Source of the DNA: Xanthomonas campestris pv. phormiicola
Lineage (GTDB): Bacteria; Pseudomonadota; Gammaproteobacteria; Xanthomonadales; Xanthomonadaceae
Direction of reading: 5' to 3'
Length of the DNA stretch: 64,000 nucleotides
NCBI GenBank assembly: GCA_025666215.1
Contig: CP102593.1
Span: 2,803,001-2,867,000 of the forward strand
A program made the translations under genes and the position numbers. The notes under the pieces were generated by a model, which saw only the letters and a program-made list of their open reading frames with translations, was not told where the DNA came from and searched no databases. Of this stretch, positions 34,632 through 44,293 are shown piece after piece. Position 1 is the stretch's first letter, and the number at the start of each line of letters is the position of its first letter.

Positions 34632-34658
34632 TCAAGCCCCGTGCGACTGCGCCGATAC
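34632..34658 (+). promoter_or_regulatory. Sigma-28 promoter of the first diguanylate cyclase gene
   Basis: TCAAGCCC at 34632-34639, 11-base spacer, GCCGATAC at 34651-34658; the geometry equals that of the fliC and motC sites. It is 70 bases before the GTG start and 38 bases after fliR. Confidence 0.72.
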
Positions 34659-34728
34659 GCTTTCCAACGGTGTTGCAAGTGCAGCACTCACCGCCGCGCA
34701 GCGCCTTACGGGGACGCCAGTCATCACC

Positions 34729-37680
34729 GTGCCGATCAGCCACCCGCCGCCGTCGCCCTCTCCGTCGCGCGGCAGTGCATGGCGGCTCGCCGCCCTGCTC
34801 GCGCTATGCGCCTGGGTCGGCGCCGCCCTGGCGCAGGAATACAGTTTCCGCGACTACGCGCAGGCCGACGGCCTGCAGGGCCTGAGCATCAATTGCCTGT
34901 ATGCCGACCGGCACGGCGTGGTCTGGGCCTGCACCGAACTGGGCCTGCACCGCTACGAGCGCGAACGCTTCGAACAGGTCGGCGCCGATGCCGGCATCGG
35001 CAGTCCGCTGGTCTATGCGATTGCCGAGGATCGCCGGCAACGCATGTGGGTGGGCGCTTCCAATGCGCTGTACGTGGGCGACGGACGCCGCTTCGCCGCC
35101 GTTCCCGGCGCCAACGGGCGGCGCCTGCGGATCGACCAGGGGCAATCGCTGGCGGCGTTCGGCGACGCCATCGTCGCGCTCAGCGACAAACAGCCGCTGC
35201 GGATCGCCGCAGGCACCGCTGGACGCTGGCAGGTCGCACCGCTGCGCACGGCAGACGGCGCGCCGCTGGCCGAGATCTCCAGCGTCACCGCGATCGGCGC
35301 GGCACTGTGGCTGGGCTGCGGCCACCAGCTATGCCGGCTGGATGCGCAAGGCCGCTTGCACCGGCTCGGCCGCGCTGACGGCGTTCCCGACGACATCTGG
35401 CTGGCGCTGCTGCGCGACCGCACCGGCACACTGTGGGCGCGCGGCGTCCACCACGTGCTGGCCTGGCCGGCCGGCGCGGCGGGCTTCGCCGAACGTCCGC
35501 CGCCGCCGGACAGTAGCTTTTCCACCATGGCGGTGGGCATCAATCTGGTCGAGGACGCCGCCGGCCGGGTACTGACCCGCAGCGACACCGGCCTGCTGCG
35601 CTGGGAAGGCGGGCATTGGCGCGCGTTCGAGCGCGCGCAGGGGTTGGGCGCGCTGGCGCCCAACATTTCCCCCATGCTCAGCGATCGCCAAGGCCGCCTG
35701 TGGATGGGCACCCGCGGCCGCGGCGTGCAGCGCTGGCTGGGCTATGGGCTGATCCAGCATTGGGAAGAACCGCAAGGGCTGGCGACCGCGCCGACCTGGT
35801 CGATCCTGCGCAGCCGCGGCGACGGCCGCCTGTACGTCGGCAGCGAAATGGGCGCCAACGTGCTCGACGCCGACAGCGGACGCATGCGCCCGCTGACCGA
35901 CCGCGACGGGCAGGCGCTGCGGCAGACGGTGCAACTGGTCGACGATGCCGACGGCACCCTGTGGTTGGGCCAGTCGTCCGGGCGGGTACTGCAACTGGAT
36001 CGGGGCAGCGGCCGCATGCTGGAGAGAACCAGGGTGCCGTCGGCGCTGAAATGGATGTTCTTCGACGACGCCCGTACGCTGTGGCTGTTGACCACCCGTG
36101 GCCTGTTCCTGCTGCCGCCGGGCGAACACAGCGCGCAGCCGGCGCACCACCTGCCGCGCGACCAGTTCGTCGGCGGCGGCTACGATGCGCGCCGCCGCTT
36201 CTGGCTGGTCGGCCAGAACGGCCTGTACCTGCGCCAGGCGCAGGGCTGGCAGTCGATCCGCCTGCGCGGCGTCGCGCTGCCGGATGCGGAACTGGACAAG
36301 TTCACCATCAACGCCAACGACGAGGCCTGGCTGACGTTCGACGATGTCGGCGTCTGGCGCGGGCGCTTCGAGTCGCGCAGCGCCACCTTGTACCTGCGCA
36401 AGATCGAGGACCCGCTGCTGTCGCGGATCGTGCCCTATGTGCTGCGCCAGGACCGCCAGCAGCGGCTGTGGGTCGGCAGCAGCCAGGGCCTGGACCTGTG
36501 GTCGGACGGACGCTGGATCCGGGTCACCCAGGCCGACGGACTGCTGTGGGACGACACCTCCGAATCGGCGTTCTTCGAGGACGCCGACGGCTCGGTGTGG
36601 ATCGGCAACAGCAAGGGCGTCAGCCAGATCCTGGGTCCGACGCGGCTGTTCGCCGCGCGGCCACTGCGCCTGCGGTTGCTGCGCGCCACCCGCGCCGGCA
36701 AAGCGGTCACCGCCGGCGCGCAGTTGCCGTGGTCGCAGCAGCCGATCGAGTTCGCCTTCTCGGCCCCCGGCGCGGTCGGCGGCAGCGACACCATCGGCTT
36801 CCGCTACCGCCTCAAGGGGCTGCAGGAGCAATGGGCCAGCACCCAGCAGTCGCATCTCAGCTACACCCTGCTGTTGCCCGGACGCTACACGCTGGAAGTA
36901 CAGGCGCTGGACGAGCACCAGCGCACACGCAGCAACCTGGTACGCCTGGAATTTTCGATCATGCCGCCGTGGTGGCGCAGCCCGCTGGCGTGGATGGTGT
37001 ACATGCTGGCCGCGGCGCTACTGGTGACCATGGTCTGGCGCTGGCGGGTGAAACAGTTGCTGGAGCGCGAGCGCACCCTGGCGCGCCTGGTCGCCGAGCG
37101 CACCCAGGAGCTGGAGCACGACAAGCGCGAACTGGAGCAGGCACGCGCCGCGCTGGCGCTGAAGTCGGTCCGCGACGACCTCACCGGCCTGCTCAACCGT
37201 GTCGGCATCCTCGACGGGCTGGCCGCGCAGATCCAGCAGTGCCAGCACGACGGCAGCGCATTGGCGGTGGCGATGATCGATCTGGACCACTTCAAGCAGA
37301 TCAACGACCAGCATGGCCACCTGATCGGCGATGCAGTCCTGGCGCGGGTCGGGCGGCGCATGAACGCGAACCTGCGCGGTGCCGACCTGATCGGCCGCTA
37401 TGGCGGCGAGGAACTGCTGGCGGTGCTGCCGGGCCTGCTGCCGCCGGCGCAGAACCGGTTGCTGGCCCTGCACCGGGTGATCGGCGCCACCCCGTTCCTG
37501 ACCGATGCCGGCTTGCTCGAGGTCACCGCCTCGATCGGTGTGGCCTGGTACCGCACGGGCGAGTCGGTGCAACAATTGCTCAGCCGCGCCGACGACGCGC
37601 TGTACCGGGCCAAGCATGGCGGCCGCAACCGGATCGAATTGCACCTGGATCCGGCCCCGGGAGCCACCGTCCCGCCCTGA
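34729..37680 (+). CDS. Periplasmic-propeller membrane diguanylate cyclase, first copy
   Basis: A 983-residue sensor enzyme that should make c-di-GMP from two GTP. A signal-type N-terminus (17-35) precedes a periplasmic beta-propeller of two-component-regulator type (repeats such as GVVWACTELGLHRYE, GRLWMGTRGRGVQRW, GSVWIGNSKGVSQI; about 40-660), a Y_Y_Y domain (about 665-745), a transmembrane helix (near 753-773), a short coiled coil and a C-terminal GGDEF domain. The active site is GGEEL at 892-896 and the inhibitory I-site RGAD at 883-886 is intact, so both catalysis and product feedback are expected. The start is GTG. It is a tandem paralogue of the next gene, under a FliA-type promoter. 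Confidence 0.93.
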   Translation: MPISHPPPSPSPSRGSAWRLAALLALCAWVGAALAQEYSFRDYAQADGLQGLSINCLYADRHGVVWACTELGLHRYERERFEQVGADAGIGSPLVYAIAEDRRQRMWVGASNALYVGDGRRFAAVPGANGRRLRIDQGQSLAAFGDAIVALSDKQPLRIAAGTAGRWQVAPLRTADGAPLAEISSVTAIGAALWLGCGHQLCRLDAQGRLHRLGRADGVPDDIWLALLRDRTGTLWARGVHHVLAWPAGAAGFAERPPPPDSSFSTMAVGINLVEDAAGRVLTRSDTGLLRWEGGHWRAFERAQGLGALAPNISPMLSDRQGRLWMGTRGRGVQRWLGYGLIQHWEEPQGLATAPTWSILRSRGDGRLYVGSEMGANVLDADSGRMRPLTDRDGQALRQTVQLVDDADGTLWLGQSSGRVLQLDRGSGRMLERTRVPSALKWMFFDDARTLWLLTTRGLFLLPPGEHSAQPAHHLPRDQFVGGGYDARRRFWLVGQNGLYLRQAQGWQSIRLRGVALPDAELDKFTINANDEAWLTFDDVGVWRGRFESRSATLYLRKIEDPLLSRIVPYVLRQDRQQRLWVGSSQGLDLWSDGRWIRVTQADGLLWDDTSESAFFEDADGSVWIGNSKGVSQILGPTRLFAARPLRLRLLRATRAGKAVTAGAQLPWSQQPIEFAFSAPGAVGGSDTIGFRYRLKGLQEQWASTQQSHLSYTLLLPGRYTLEVQALDEHQRTRSNLVRLEFSIMPPWWRSPLAWMVYMLAAALLVTMVWRWRVKQLLERERTLARLVAERTQELEHDKRELEQARAALALKSVRDDLTGLLNRVGILDGLAAQIQQCQHDGSALAVAMIDLDHFKQINDQHGHLIGDAVLARVGRRMNANLRGADLIGRYGGEELLAVLPGLLPPAQNRLLALHRVIGATPFLTDAGLLEVTASIGVAWYRTGESVQQLLSRADDALYRAKHGGRNRIELHLDPAPGATVPP

Positions 37681-37691
37681 ACGGCGCCGGC

Positions 37692-37719
37692 TCAAGCCCA
37701 GCCGCGGCGCGGCCGATAA
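37692..37719 (+). promoter_or_regulatory. Sigma-28-like promoter of the second diguanylate cyclase gene
   Basis: TCAAGCCC at 37692-37699 and GCCGATAA at 37712-37719, separated by 12 bases. The -35 octamer is the same as before the first cyclase gene and the -10 is the full consensus; the spacer is one base longer than ideal. It lies 12 bases after the first cyclase stop. Confidence 0.58.
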
Positions 37720-37894
37720 CCGACATCGAGCTGCGCGCCGCGCGCCGCGCCATGGCCACCGGCCGCTGCGAATGCGGCACAGCAACGGTCGCTGTCCTTC
37801 TCCACTTCTTGCCTGGTGCCGCACACGATGTCGGATTCCCTGCCAGCCCCCGTCGATGACTGCCGCGGCGCCTGCAGCGGCTGAGGGGCACGGC

Positions 37895-40795
37895 ATGCGC
37901 ATGCGCCGACACTGGCTGCGGCCCTTCCTGCGGGTCCTGCTGCCATGGCTGGGCCTGGGCCTGGCGTTGGGCGACGTCGCCCGCGCGCAGTCGATTCCGT
38001 TGCGCCGCTACGCCCACGACCAGGGCCTGCTCGGCCTGGCCGACACCTGCCTGCTGCAGACCGGCAACGGCAGCCTGTGGGTGTGTACCGAGAGCGGGCT
38101 GTATCGCTTCAATGGCCATCGCTTCGAACAGGTGCCGCTGCAAGGGCAGCGCGGCCATTTCATCAGCGCCGCGACCGAGGACGCCGAGCACCGGCTGTGG
38201 GTGGCCACCTTCGACCGGCTCTACGTCGACGACGGCACCCAGTTGCGCCGGCTGAGCGCGCAGGAAACCGGGCCGCTGCACAAGAACAAGCTGCACCTGG
38301 CCAGCACGCGCTGGGGCACGGTGCTGCTCAACGGCCAGCAGGCGCTGCGCGCGGTGGCCGGCAGCGACGGGCGCTGGCAGCTGCAGCCGCTGTTCGACGC
38401 AGCGACGCTGGCGCGGCTGCCGCAGCTCGGCAAGCTCGGTGCGGCGCAGAGCGAAGCCGACACTCTATGGCTGGGCTGCGATCAGGAGCTGTGCCGGGTC
38501 GCCGCCGATGGATCGGTCACCGTCTACGGCCAGGCGCAGGGCCTGCCGCCCGATCGCTGGCGCCATGTCGTGCGCGATCGCGACGGGGCGCTGTGGCTGC
38601 GCGGCGACCGCCACGTGATGCAATTGCCGGCAGGGAGCGAGCGTTTCGTCGCCCGCCCCCCGCCCGACGGCGGCCTGCGCCAGGTGGTCGGCCAGGCGCA
38701 GATCCTGCTCGATCCGCAAGGGCGCGTGCTGATCCGCACCGGCCAGGGCCTGGCGCGCTGGGAGCGCGGCCACTGGCGCAGCTTCGGCCGCAGCAACGGC
38801 CTGCCCGACGGCGGCATCGTGGTGCTGCTGTTCGACCACGCCGGCGACCTGTGGATGGCGATGGATGGCGAAGGCGTGGTGCGTTGGAACGGCTACGGCT
38901 GGATCGAGAACTGGGACGTCTCGCAGGGCATGAGCACCGCACCGACCTGGAGCATCCTGCGCAACGGCGCTGGTGCGCTGCTGATCGGCAACGAAGCCGG
39001 CATCAACCGCCAGCGCCGTGCCGACGAACGCTTCCACCCCTGGCTGGCGGACGCCGGGCAGCAGGTCATCAGCCTGCAGATCGCGGCGGACGGATCGCTG
39101 TGGAGCCTGGGCTCGCTGGGCGAACTGCGCCACCACGACCGCCAGGGCCGCTTGCTGCGCACCTACCCGCGCCTGGGCGATTCGATCCGGCGTCTGTTTC
39201 TGGACGCCAGCGGCCGGATGTGGATCCTCGCCGCCGATGGCCTGTACCTGCTGGCGCGGCCGCAATCGGACGAGCTGCCGCAGCGGGTGCGGGCGCTGCC
39301 CGGCGGCGAGTATTCGGACATCCAGCAGCGCCGCGACGGCAGCCTGTGGCTGGCCGGCGCGGCCGGCGTGTTCCGGCTGAGCGGCAACACCTGGACCCCG
39401 ATCCGGCTGCTGCTGGACGGCAAGCCGGCGCAGCCGTGGGTCAGCAAGCTGCTGATCCAGGAAGACGGCCAGGTCTGGGCCGCGCTCTACGACCCGGGCG
39501 TGTGGCAAGGCCGGCTCGACGGCGACACCCTGCAGCTGCAGCAGAGCGCCGACCTGCAGCAGCGCGACCTGCAGATCTACCTGCTGCGGCGCACCCGCAA
39601 CGGCTGGGTGTGGATCGGCCACAACCAGGGCGTGGATGTCTACGACGGGCGCCGCTGGTCGCGCCTGACCCAGTCGCAAGGGCTGCTGTGGGACGACATC
39701 TCCGAATCGGCGTTCTTCGAGGACAACGACGGCTCGGTGTGGATCGGCACCAGCAAGGGCGTCAGCCACATCCTAACCCCGCCACGCCTGTTCCAGGCCG
39801 GCGCCCCGCGCTTGACGCTGAGCGAATTCAGCCGCGGCGGCCACGCGATCGCCGCCGGCGCGCGCCTGCCCTGGAACGAGGAGCCGCTGCACATCGAGGT
39901 CGGATCGCCGGACCTGTACGACGACCGCAACCAGGTCTCGTTCCGCTATCGCTTCGACGGCGCGCACACGCGCTGGATCGCCACGCCCAACTTGGAGATC
40001 GAGCATCCGCCGCTGCCGCCGGGCGACTACACCTTCGAAATTCAGTTGCTCGACGCCTACCGGCGCAGCGCCTCGGCGCCGGTGCGGGTGGCGTTCTCGG
40101 TGGCGCCGGTGTGGTGGCGCAGCCAGCCGATGCTGGTGCTGTACGCGCTGCTCGGCGGCGGCCTGGCGATCGGCGCGCTGCATTGGCGCGAGGGCCGCCT
40201 GCGCCAGCGCCAGCGCGAACTGGCCGACCTGGTCGCGCTGCGCACCCAGGAACTGGAACACGACAAGCGCGAACTGGAGATCGCCCGCGCCGCGCTGGCG
40301 GTGAAGGCTTCGCACGACTCGCTGACCGGCCTGCTCAACCGCGCCGGCATCCTCGATGCGCTGGCCGCGCAGATGCGCCGCAGCCAGAGCGAGGACCGGC
40401 CGCTGGCGGTGGCGATGATCGATCTGGACCACTTCAAGCACATCAACGACGAGCACGGCCACCTGATCGGCGACGCGGTGCTGATCAAGGTGGCGCAGCG
40501 CCTGAACGCCAATCTGCGCGGCTCGGACCTGATCGGCCGCTACGGCGGCGAGGAATTGCTGGGCGTGCTGCCTGGGCTGCCGGTCCCGTCCGACGAGCGG
40601 CTGCAGAACCTGCGCATGGCGGTCGCCGGGCAGCCGCTGCGGGTCGGCAAGCAGCGCCTGGCGGTCACCGCCTCGATCGGCGTGGCCTGGTACCGGCCGG
40701 GCGAGAGCATGCAGCAGCTGCTGGCGCGCGCCGACGAGGCGCTGTACCGGGCCAAGCATCTGGGCCGCAACCGGGTCGAACTGCAACAGGACTAG
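37895..40795 (+). CDS. Periplasmic-propeller membrane diguanylate cyclase, second copy
   Basis: A 966-residue paralogue of the preceding gene with the same plan: signal-type N-terminus (LRPFLRVLLPWLGLGLALGD), periplasmic propeller (GSLWVCTESGLYRFNGH, GSVWIGTSKGVSHI), Y_Y_Y domain, one transmembrane helix near 752, and GGDEF domain. GGEEL is at 884-888 and the I-site RGSD at 875-878. The GGDEF and membrane regions are far more alike between the two copies than the propellers, so they probably sense different ligands but give the same output. GAGGGG eight bases before 37895 decides this start; ATG 37856 would add 13 residues. Confidence 0.92.
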   Translation: MRMRRHWLRPFLRVLLPWLGLGLALGDVARAQSIPLRRYAHDQGLLGLADTCLLQTGNGSLWVCTESGLYRFNGHRFEQVPLQGQRGHFISAATEDAEHRLWVATFDRLYVDDGTQLRRLSAQETGPLHKNKLHLASTRWGTVLLNGQQALRAVAGSDGRWQLQPLFDAATLARLPQLGKLGAAQSEADTLWLGCDQELCRVAADGSVTVYGQAQGLPPDRWRHVVRDRDGALWLRGDRHVMQLPAGSERFVARPPPDGGLRQVVGQAQILLDPQGRVLIRTGQGLARWERGHWRSFGRSNGLPDGGIVVLLFDHAGDLWMAMDGEGVVRWNGYGWIENWDVSQGMSTAPTWSILRNGAGALLIGNEAGINRQRRADERFHPWLADAGQQVISLQIAADGSLWSLGSLGELRHHDRQGRLLRTYPRLGDSIRRLFLDASGRMWILAADGLYLLARPQSDELPQRVRALPGGEYSDIQQRRDGSLWLAGAAGVFRLSGNTWTPIRLLLDGKPAQPWVSKLLIQEDGQVWAALYDPGVWQGRLDGDTLQLQQSADLQQRDLQIYLLRRTRNGWVWIGHNQGVDVYDGRRWSRLTQSQGLLWDDISESAFFEDNDGSVWIGTSKGVSHILTPPRLFQAGAPRLTLSEFSRGGHAIAAGARLPWNEEPLHIEVGSPDLYDDRNQVSFRYRFDGAHTRWIATPNLEIEHPPLPPGDYTFEIQLLDAYRRSASAPVRVAFSVAPVWWRSQPMLVLYALLGGGLAIGALHWREGRLRQRQRELADLVALRTQELEHDKRELEIARAALAVKASHDSLTGLLNRAGILDALAAQMRRSQSEDRPLAVAMIDLDHFKHINDEHGHLIGDAVLIKVAQRLNANLRGSDLIGRYGGEELLGVLPGLPVPSDERLQNLRMAVAGQPLRVGKQRLAVTASIGVAWYRPGESMQQLLARADEALYRAKHLGRNRVELQQD

Positions 40796-40843
40796 GATTC
40801 TGTCCCGAGACGGCGGCGCGCCGCCGACCGTCCCCCAAGCGCA

Positions 40844-40859
40844 CGGTACGGTCCTTGCA
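40844..40859 (+). promoter_or_regulatory. Sigma-54 promoter of the flhB operon
   Basis: CGGTACGGTCCTTGCA: GG (40845-40846) and GC (40857-40858) with ten bases between; the only core deviation is GGTAC for GGCAC. 41 bases before the flhB ATG. Confidence 0.75.
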
Positions 40860-40900
40860 GGAGGCTGGGTTGAATCCCCTGCCCGGCGCGCCTCACCGTC

Positions 40901-42031
40901 ATGTCCGAAAACGAAGAAGGCACCGAAAAAACCGAACAACCGACCGAAAAACGCCTGCGCGAGGCGCGCGAGCAGGGCAATATCCCGCACTCGCGCGAGC
41001 TGGCCACGGCGGCGGTGTTCAGTGCCGGCATCTTCGCCCTGATGGGCATGTCCGGCTCGCTGGCGGCCGGCGCGGTAACCTGGATGAAGGGCGCGCTGCG
41101 CCCGGATCCGGGCCTGTACGGCAATCCGGGCGCGTTGTTCGGCCACTTCGGCGAACTGCTGCTGGGGCTGCTGTGGGTGACCCTGCCGCTGGTCGGCATC
41201 TGCGTGGCCGCCGGCTTCGTCGCGCCGATCCTGATGGGCAGCCTGCGCTTCTCCGGGGCGGCGCTGATCCCCAAGTTGGACCGGCTCAACCCGATGGCCG
41301 GGCTGACCCGGCTGTACGGCCCGGAAAGCCTGGCCGAACTGTTCAAGTCGATGTTGCGCATGGGCTTCGTCGGCGGCGCCGCCGGCCTGTGCATCTGGCA
41401 CAACGTGGCCGGCCTGCGCAGCCTGATGCGGCAACCGCTGGAAACCGCCATCGGCGACGGCCTGGGCTTCACCCTGCGCCTGCTGCTGTATACCGCCGGC
41501 GCGCTGGCGCTGCTGGCCGCGATCGACGCGCCGTACCAGAAGTGGAACTACACCCGCAAACTGAAGATGACCCGCGACGAAGTGCGCCGGGAAATGAAGG
41601 AGAGCGAGGGCAGCCCGGAGGTCAAGGGCCGCATCCGACAGATGCAGATGCAGCTGTCGCAGCGGCGGATGATGGAAGCGGTGCCCAGCGCCGACGTGGT
41701 GGTGGTCAACCCCACCCACTACGCGGTGGCGCTGAAATACGAGAGCGGCCGCATGCGCGCCCCGACCGTGGTCGCCAAGGGCGTGGACGAACTGGCCTTC
41801 CGCATCCGCGAGATCGGCGAGCAGCACCGCGTCGCAGTGGTGTCTGCGCCACCTTTGGCACGCGCCTTGTATCGGGAAGGGCAACTCGGCAAGGAAATTC
41901 CCGTGAGACTGTATTCGGCGGTGGCCCAGATCCTTTCCTACGTCTACCAGTTGCGCTCCTGGCGCAGCGGGCCGATGCCGCCGTTGCCGCCGCTGGAGGT
42001 CGATGAATTCGGCCCGGGGAGCAAGCCGTGA
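40901..42031 (+). CDS. flhB: FlhB, export specificity switch protein
   Basis: A 376-residue inner-membrane export component. The basic N-terminus EKTEQPTEKRLREAREQGNI is diagnostic; four membrane segments follow, then the cytoplasmic domain with the autocleavage motif NPTH at 270-273 (VVVVNPTHYAVALKY), where cleavage between Asn and Pro allows the switch from hook to filament substrates. The stop overlaps flhA by four bases. Confidence 0.96.
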   Translation: MSENEEGTEKTEQPTEKRLREAREQGNIPHSRELATAAVFSAGIFALMGMSGSLAAGAVTWMKGALRPDPGLYGNPGALFGHFGELLLGLLWVTLPLVGICVAAGFVAPILMGSLRFSGAALIPKLDRLNPMAGLTRLYGPESLAELFKSMLRMGFVGGAAGLCIWHNVAGLRSLMRQPLETAIGDGLGFTLRLLLYTAGALALLAAIDAPYQKWNYTRKLKMTRDEVRREMKESEGSPEVKGRIRQMQMQLSQRRMMEAVPSADVVVVNPTHYAVALKYESGRMRAPTVVAKGVDELAFRIREIGEQHRVAVVSAPPLARALYREGQLGKEIPVRLYSAVAQILSYVYQLRSWRSGPMPPLPPLEVDEFGPGSKP

Positions 42032-44112
42032 GCCAGCCCGCCGCGCAAATGAACACGCGCAAGATGATGGACATGATCAAGCACGGCCTCGGCGCGCCGG
42101 TGATCGTGATGGCGATGCTGGCGATGGTGGTGGTGCCGCTGGCCGCGCCGGTGCTGGATGCGCTGTTCACCTTCAACATCGCGATCTCGCTGATGGTGCT
42201 GCTGGCGGTGGTCTACGTGAAGCGGCCGCTGGAGTTCAGCATCTTCCCGATCGTGCTGCTGATGACCACGATGCTGCGCCTGGCGCTGAACGTGGCCTCC
42301 ACCCGCGTGATCCTGATCAACGGCCAGGACGGCCACGGCGCCGCCGGCAAGGTCATCGAGGCGTTCGGCGAGTTCGTGATCGGCGGCAACTACGCGGTCG
42401 GCATCGTGGTGTTCGCGATCCTGACCATCATCAACTTCGTGGTCATCACCAAGGGCGCCGGGCGCGTGTCGGAAGTGACCGCGCGCTTCATCCTCGACGC
42501 CATGCCCGGCAAGCAGATGGCGATCGACGCCGACCTCAACGCCGGCCTGCTGACCCGCGAGGAAGCCAAGGCCCGGCGCGAGGAAGTCCGCGAGGAAGCC
42601 GACTTCTACGGCTCGATGGACGGCGCCAGCAAGTTCATCCGCGGCGACGCCATCGCCGGCATCCTGATCCTGTTCATCAACCTGATCGGCGGCATGGCGG
42701 TCGGCGTCCTGCAGCACGGGATGCCGGTGGCGCAGGCCGCGTCCACCTACACCCTGCTGTCGATCGGCGACGGCCTGGTGGCGCAGCTGCCGGCGCTGCT
42801 GGTGTCCTCGGCGGTGGCGATGCTGGTCACCCGCGCCTCGCGCTCGCAGGACATGGGCGCCTCGATGATGGGCCAGGTGTTCGGCCAGCACAAAGCGCTG
42901 GCGGTGGCCGCGGCGATCCTGGGCCTGGTCGGGCTGGTCCCGGGCATGCCCAACGTCGCTTTCTTGACGCTGGCGCTGATCCTGGGCCTGCTGGCCTGGA
43001 AGATGTGGAAGCGCAGCCTGCTGCCGGAAGAAGCCAAGCCGGATCCGGCGCAGCAGGCGGCCAGCGCCGGCGCGCAGGCCAACGCCGAACTGGGCTGGGA
43101 CGAACTGCGCCCGATCGATCCGCTGGGCCTGGAGGTCGGCTACCGGCTGATCCCGCTGGTGGACAAGGCCCAGGGCGGCGAACTGATGGCGCGGATCAAG
43201 GGCGTGCGCCGCAAGCTGACCCAGGACATCGGCTTCCTGATACCGCCAGTACACATCCGCGACAACCTGGAGCTGCCGGCCAACGCCTATCGCCTGCTGG
43301 TGCACGGGGTGCCGGTGGCCACCGCCGACATCCACCCCGATCGCGAACTGGCGCTGGACCCGGGCGGCGCGCTGGGCAAGATCGACGGCATCGCCGGCAA
43401 GGACCCCGCGTTCGGCCTGGACGCGATCTGGATCCAGCCGCACCAGCGCGCCCAGGCCGAGACCATGGGCTACACCGTGGTCGACCCGGCCACCGTGATC
43501 GCTACCCACCTGTCGCACCTGATCCGCGAGCATGCCCCGGAACTGCTCGGCCACGAGGAGGTGCAGCAGTTGCTGGCCACGCTGGCCAAGAGCGCGCCGA
43601 AGCTGGTCGAGGACCTCACCCCCAAGGCGCTGCCGCTGTCGGTGGTGGTGCGCGTGCTGCAGAACCTGCTGATCGAGAAGATCCCGGTGCGGCAGCTGCG
43701 CAAGATCGTCGAGGCGCTGGTCGAGCACGCCCCGCAGAGTCAGGAACCCGGCGCGTTGACCGCGGCGGTGCGCAATGCGCTGGGCCGCTTCATCGTGCAG
43801 GAAATCGCCGGAATGTCGGCGGAGCTGCCGGTGTTCACCCTGGCCCCGCAATTGGAACGTGTCTTGCAGGACTCTACCCAGGGCAACGGTGCCGCGCTGG
43901 AACCCGGCCTGGCCGAGCGACTGCACCAGAGCCTGGCCGAATGCGTCAGCAAGCAGGAAGCGCGCAACGAACCGGCCGTGGTGCTGGTCCCGGCGCAGGT
44001 CCGCGCCGCGCTGGCCCGGTTGGTCCGCCACAGCGTCCCCTCGCTGTCGGTGCTGTCCTACAGCGAGGTACCGGAAGACAAGCGGCTGAAGCTGGTGGGA
44101 ACGATTAGTTGA
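42028..44112 (+). CDS. flhA: FlhA, export gate protein
   Basis: A 694-residue export-gate protein with an N-terminal membrane half (about eight helices, to residue 330) and a large cytoplasmic docking domain. The FHIPEP-family signature RLALNVASTRVILINGQDG is near residues 90-110. The start is GTG, overlapping the flhB stop. The cytoplasmic ring region includes RIKGVRRKLTQDIGFLIPPV. Length and motifs are normal. Confidence 0.96.
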   Translation: MSQPAAQMNTRKMMDMIKHGLGAPVIVMAMLAMVVVPLAAPVLDALFTFNIAISLMVLLAVVYVKRPLEFSIFPIVLLMTTMLRLALNVASTRVILINGQDGHGAAGKVIEAFGEFVIGGNYAVGIVVFAILTIINFVVITKGAGRVSEVTARFILDAMPGKQMAIDADLNAGLLTREEAKARREEVREEADFYGSMDGASKFIRGDAIAGILILFINLIGGMAVGVLQHGMPVAQAASTYTLLSIGDGLVAQLPALLVSSAVAMLVTRASRSQDMGASMMGQVFGQHKALAVAAAILGLVGLVPGMPNVAFLTLALILGLLAWKMWKRSLLPEEAKPDPAQQAASAGAQANAELGWDELRPIDPLGLEVGYRLIPLVDKAQGGELMARIKGVRRKLTQDIGFLIPPVHIRDNLELPANAYRLLVHGVPVATADIHPDRELALDPGGALGKIDGIAGKDPAFGLDAIWIQPHQRAQAETMGYTVVDPATVIATHLSHLIREHAPELLGHEEVQQLLATLAKSAPKLVEDLTPKALPLSVVVRVLQNLLIEKIPVRQLRKIVEALVEHAPQSQEPGALTAAVRNALGRFIVQEIAGMSAELPVFTLAPQLERVLQDSTQGNGAALEPGLAERLHQSLAECVSKQEARNEPAVVLVPAQVRAALARLVRHSVPSLSVLSYSEVPEDKRLKLVGTIS

Positions 44113-44114
44113 AG

Positions 44115-44277
44115 CCGGGACCCGGGACTAGGGACTCGGGACTCGGAAGCGCAACGGTCAGGAATCGGAATAGACAAATGAATTCTCGCAAACACATCCA
44201 CATCCAAACGCCACCGCAAGGTGCGGCCTCCAAGCCCTTGCTGTTGCCGAGTCCCGAGTCCCGCGTCCCGAGTCCCG
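44115..44277. repeat. Inverted GGGACTC-type repeats between flhA and flhF
   Basis: The 180-base gap is framed by two short arrays of a seven-base unit: GGGACTC-like copies at 44115-44146 and the complementary GAGTCCC-like copies at 44247-44277. They can pair over about 30 bases to give a long imperfect stem. The same unit appears inside cheA1 (49423-49455), and a GGGATT-type variant frames the cheA1-motC gap. They look like dispersed xanthomonad repeats. Confidence 0.85.
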
Positions 44278-44293
44278 CTCCGAAGGTACACCC

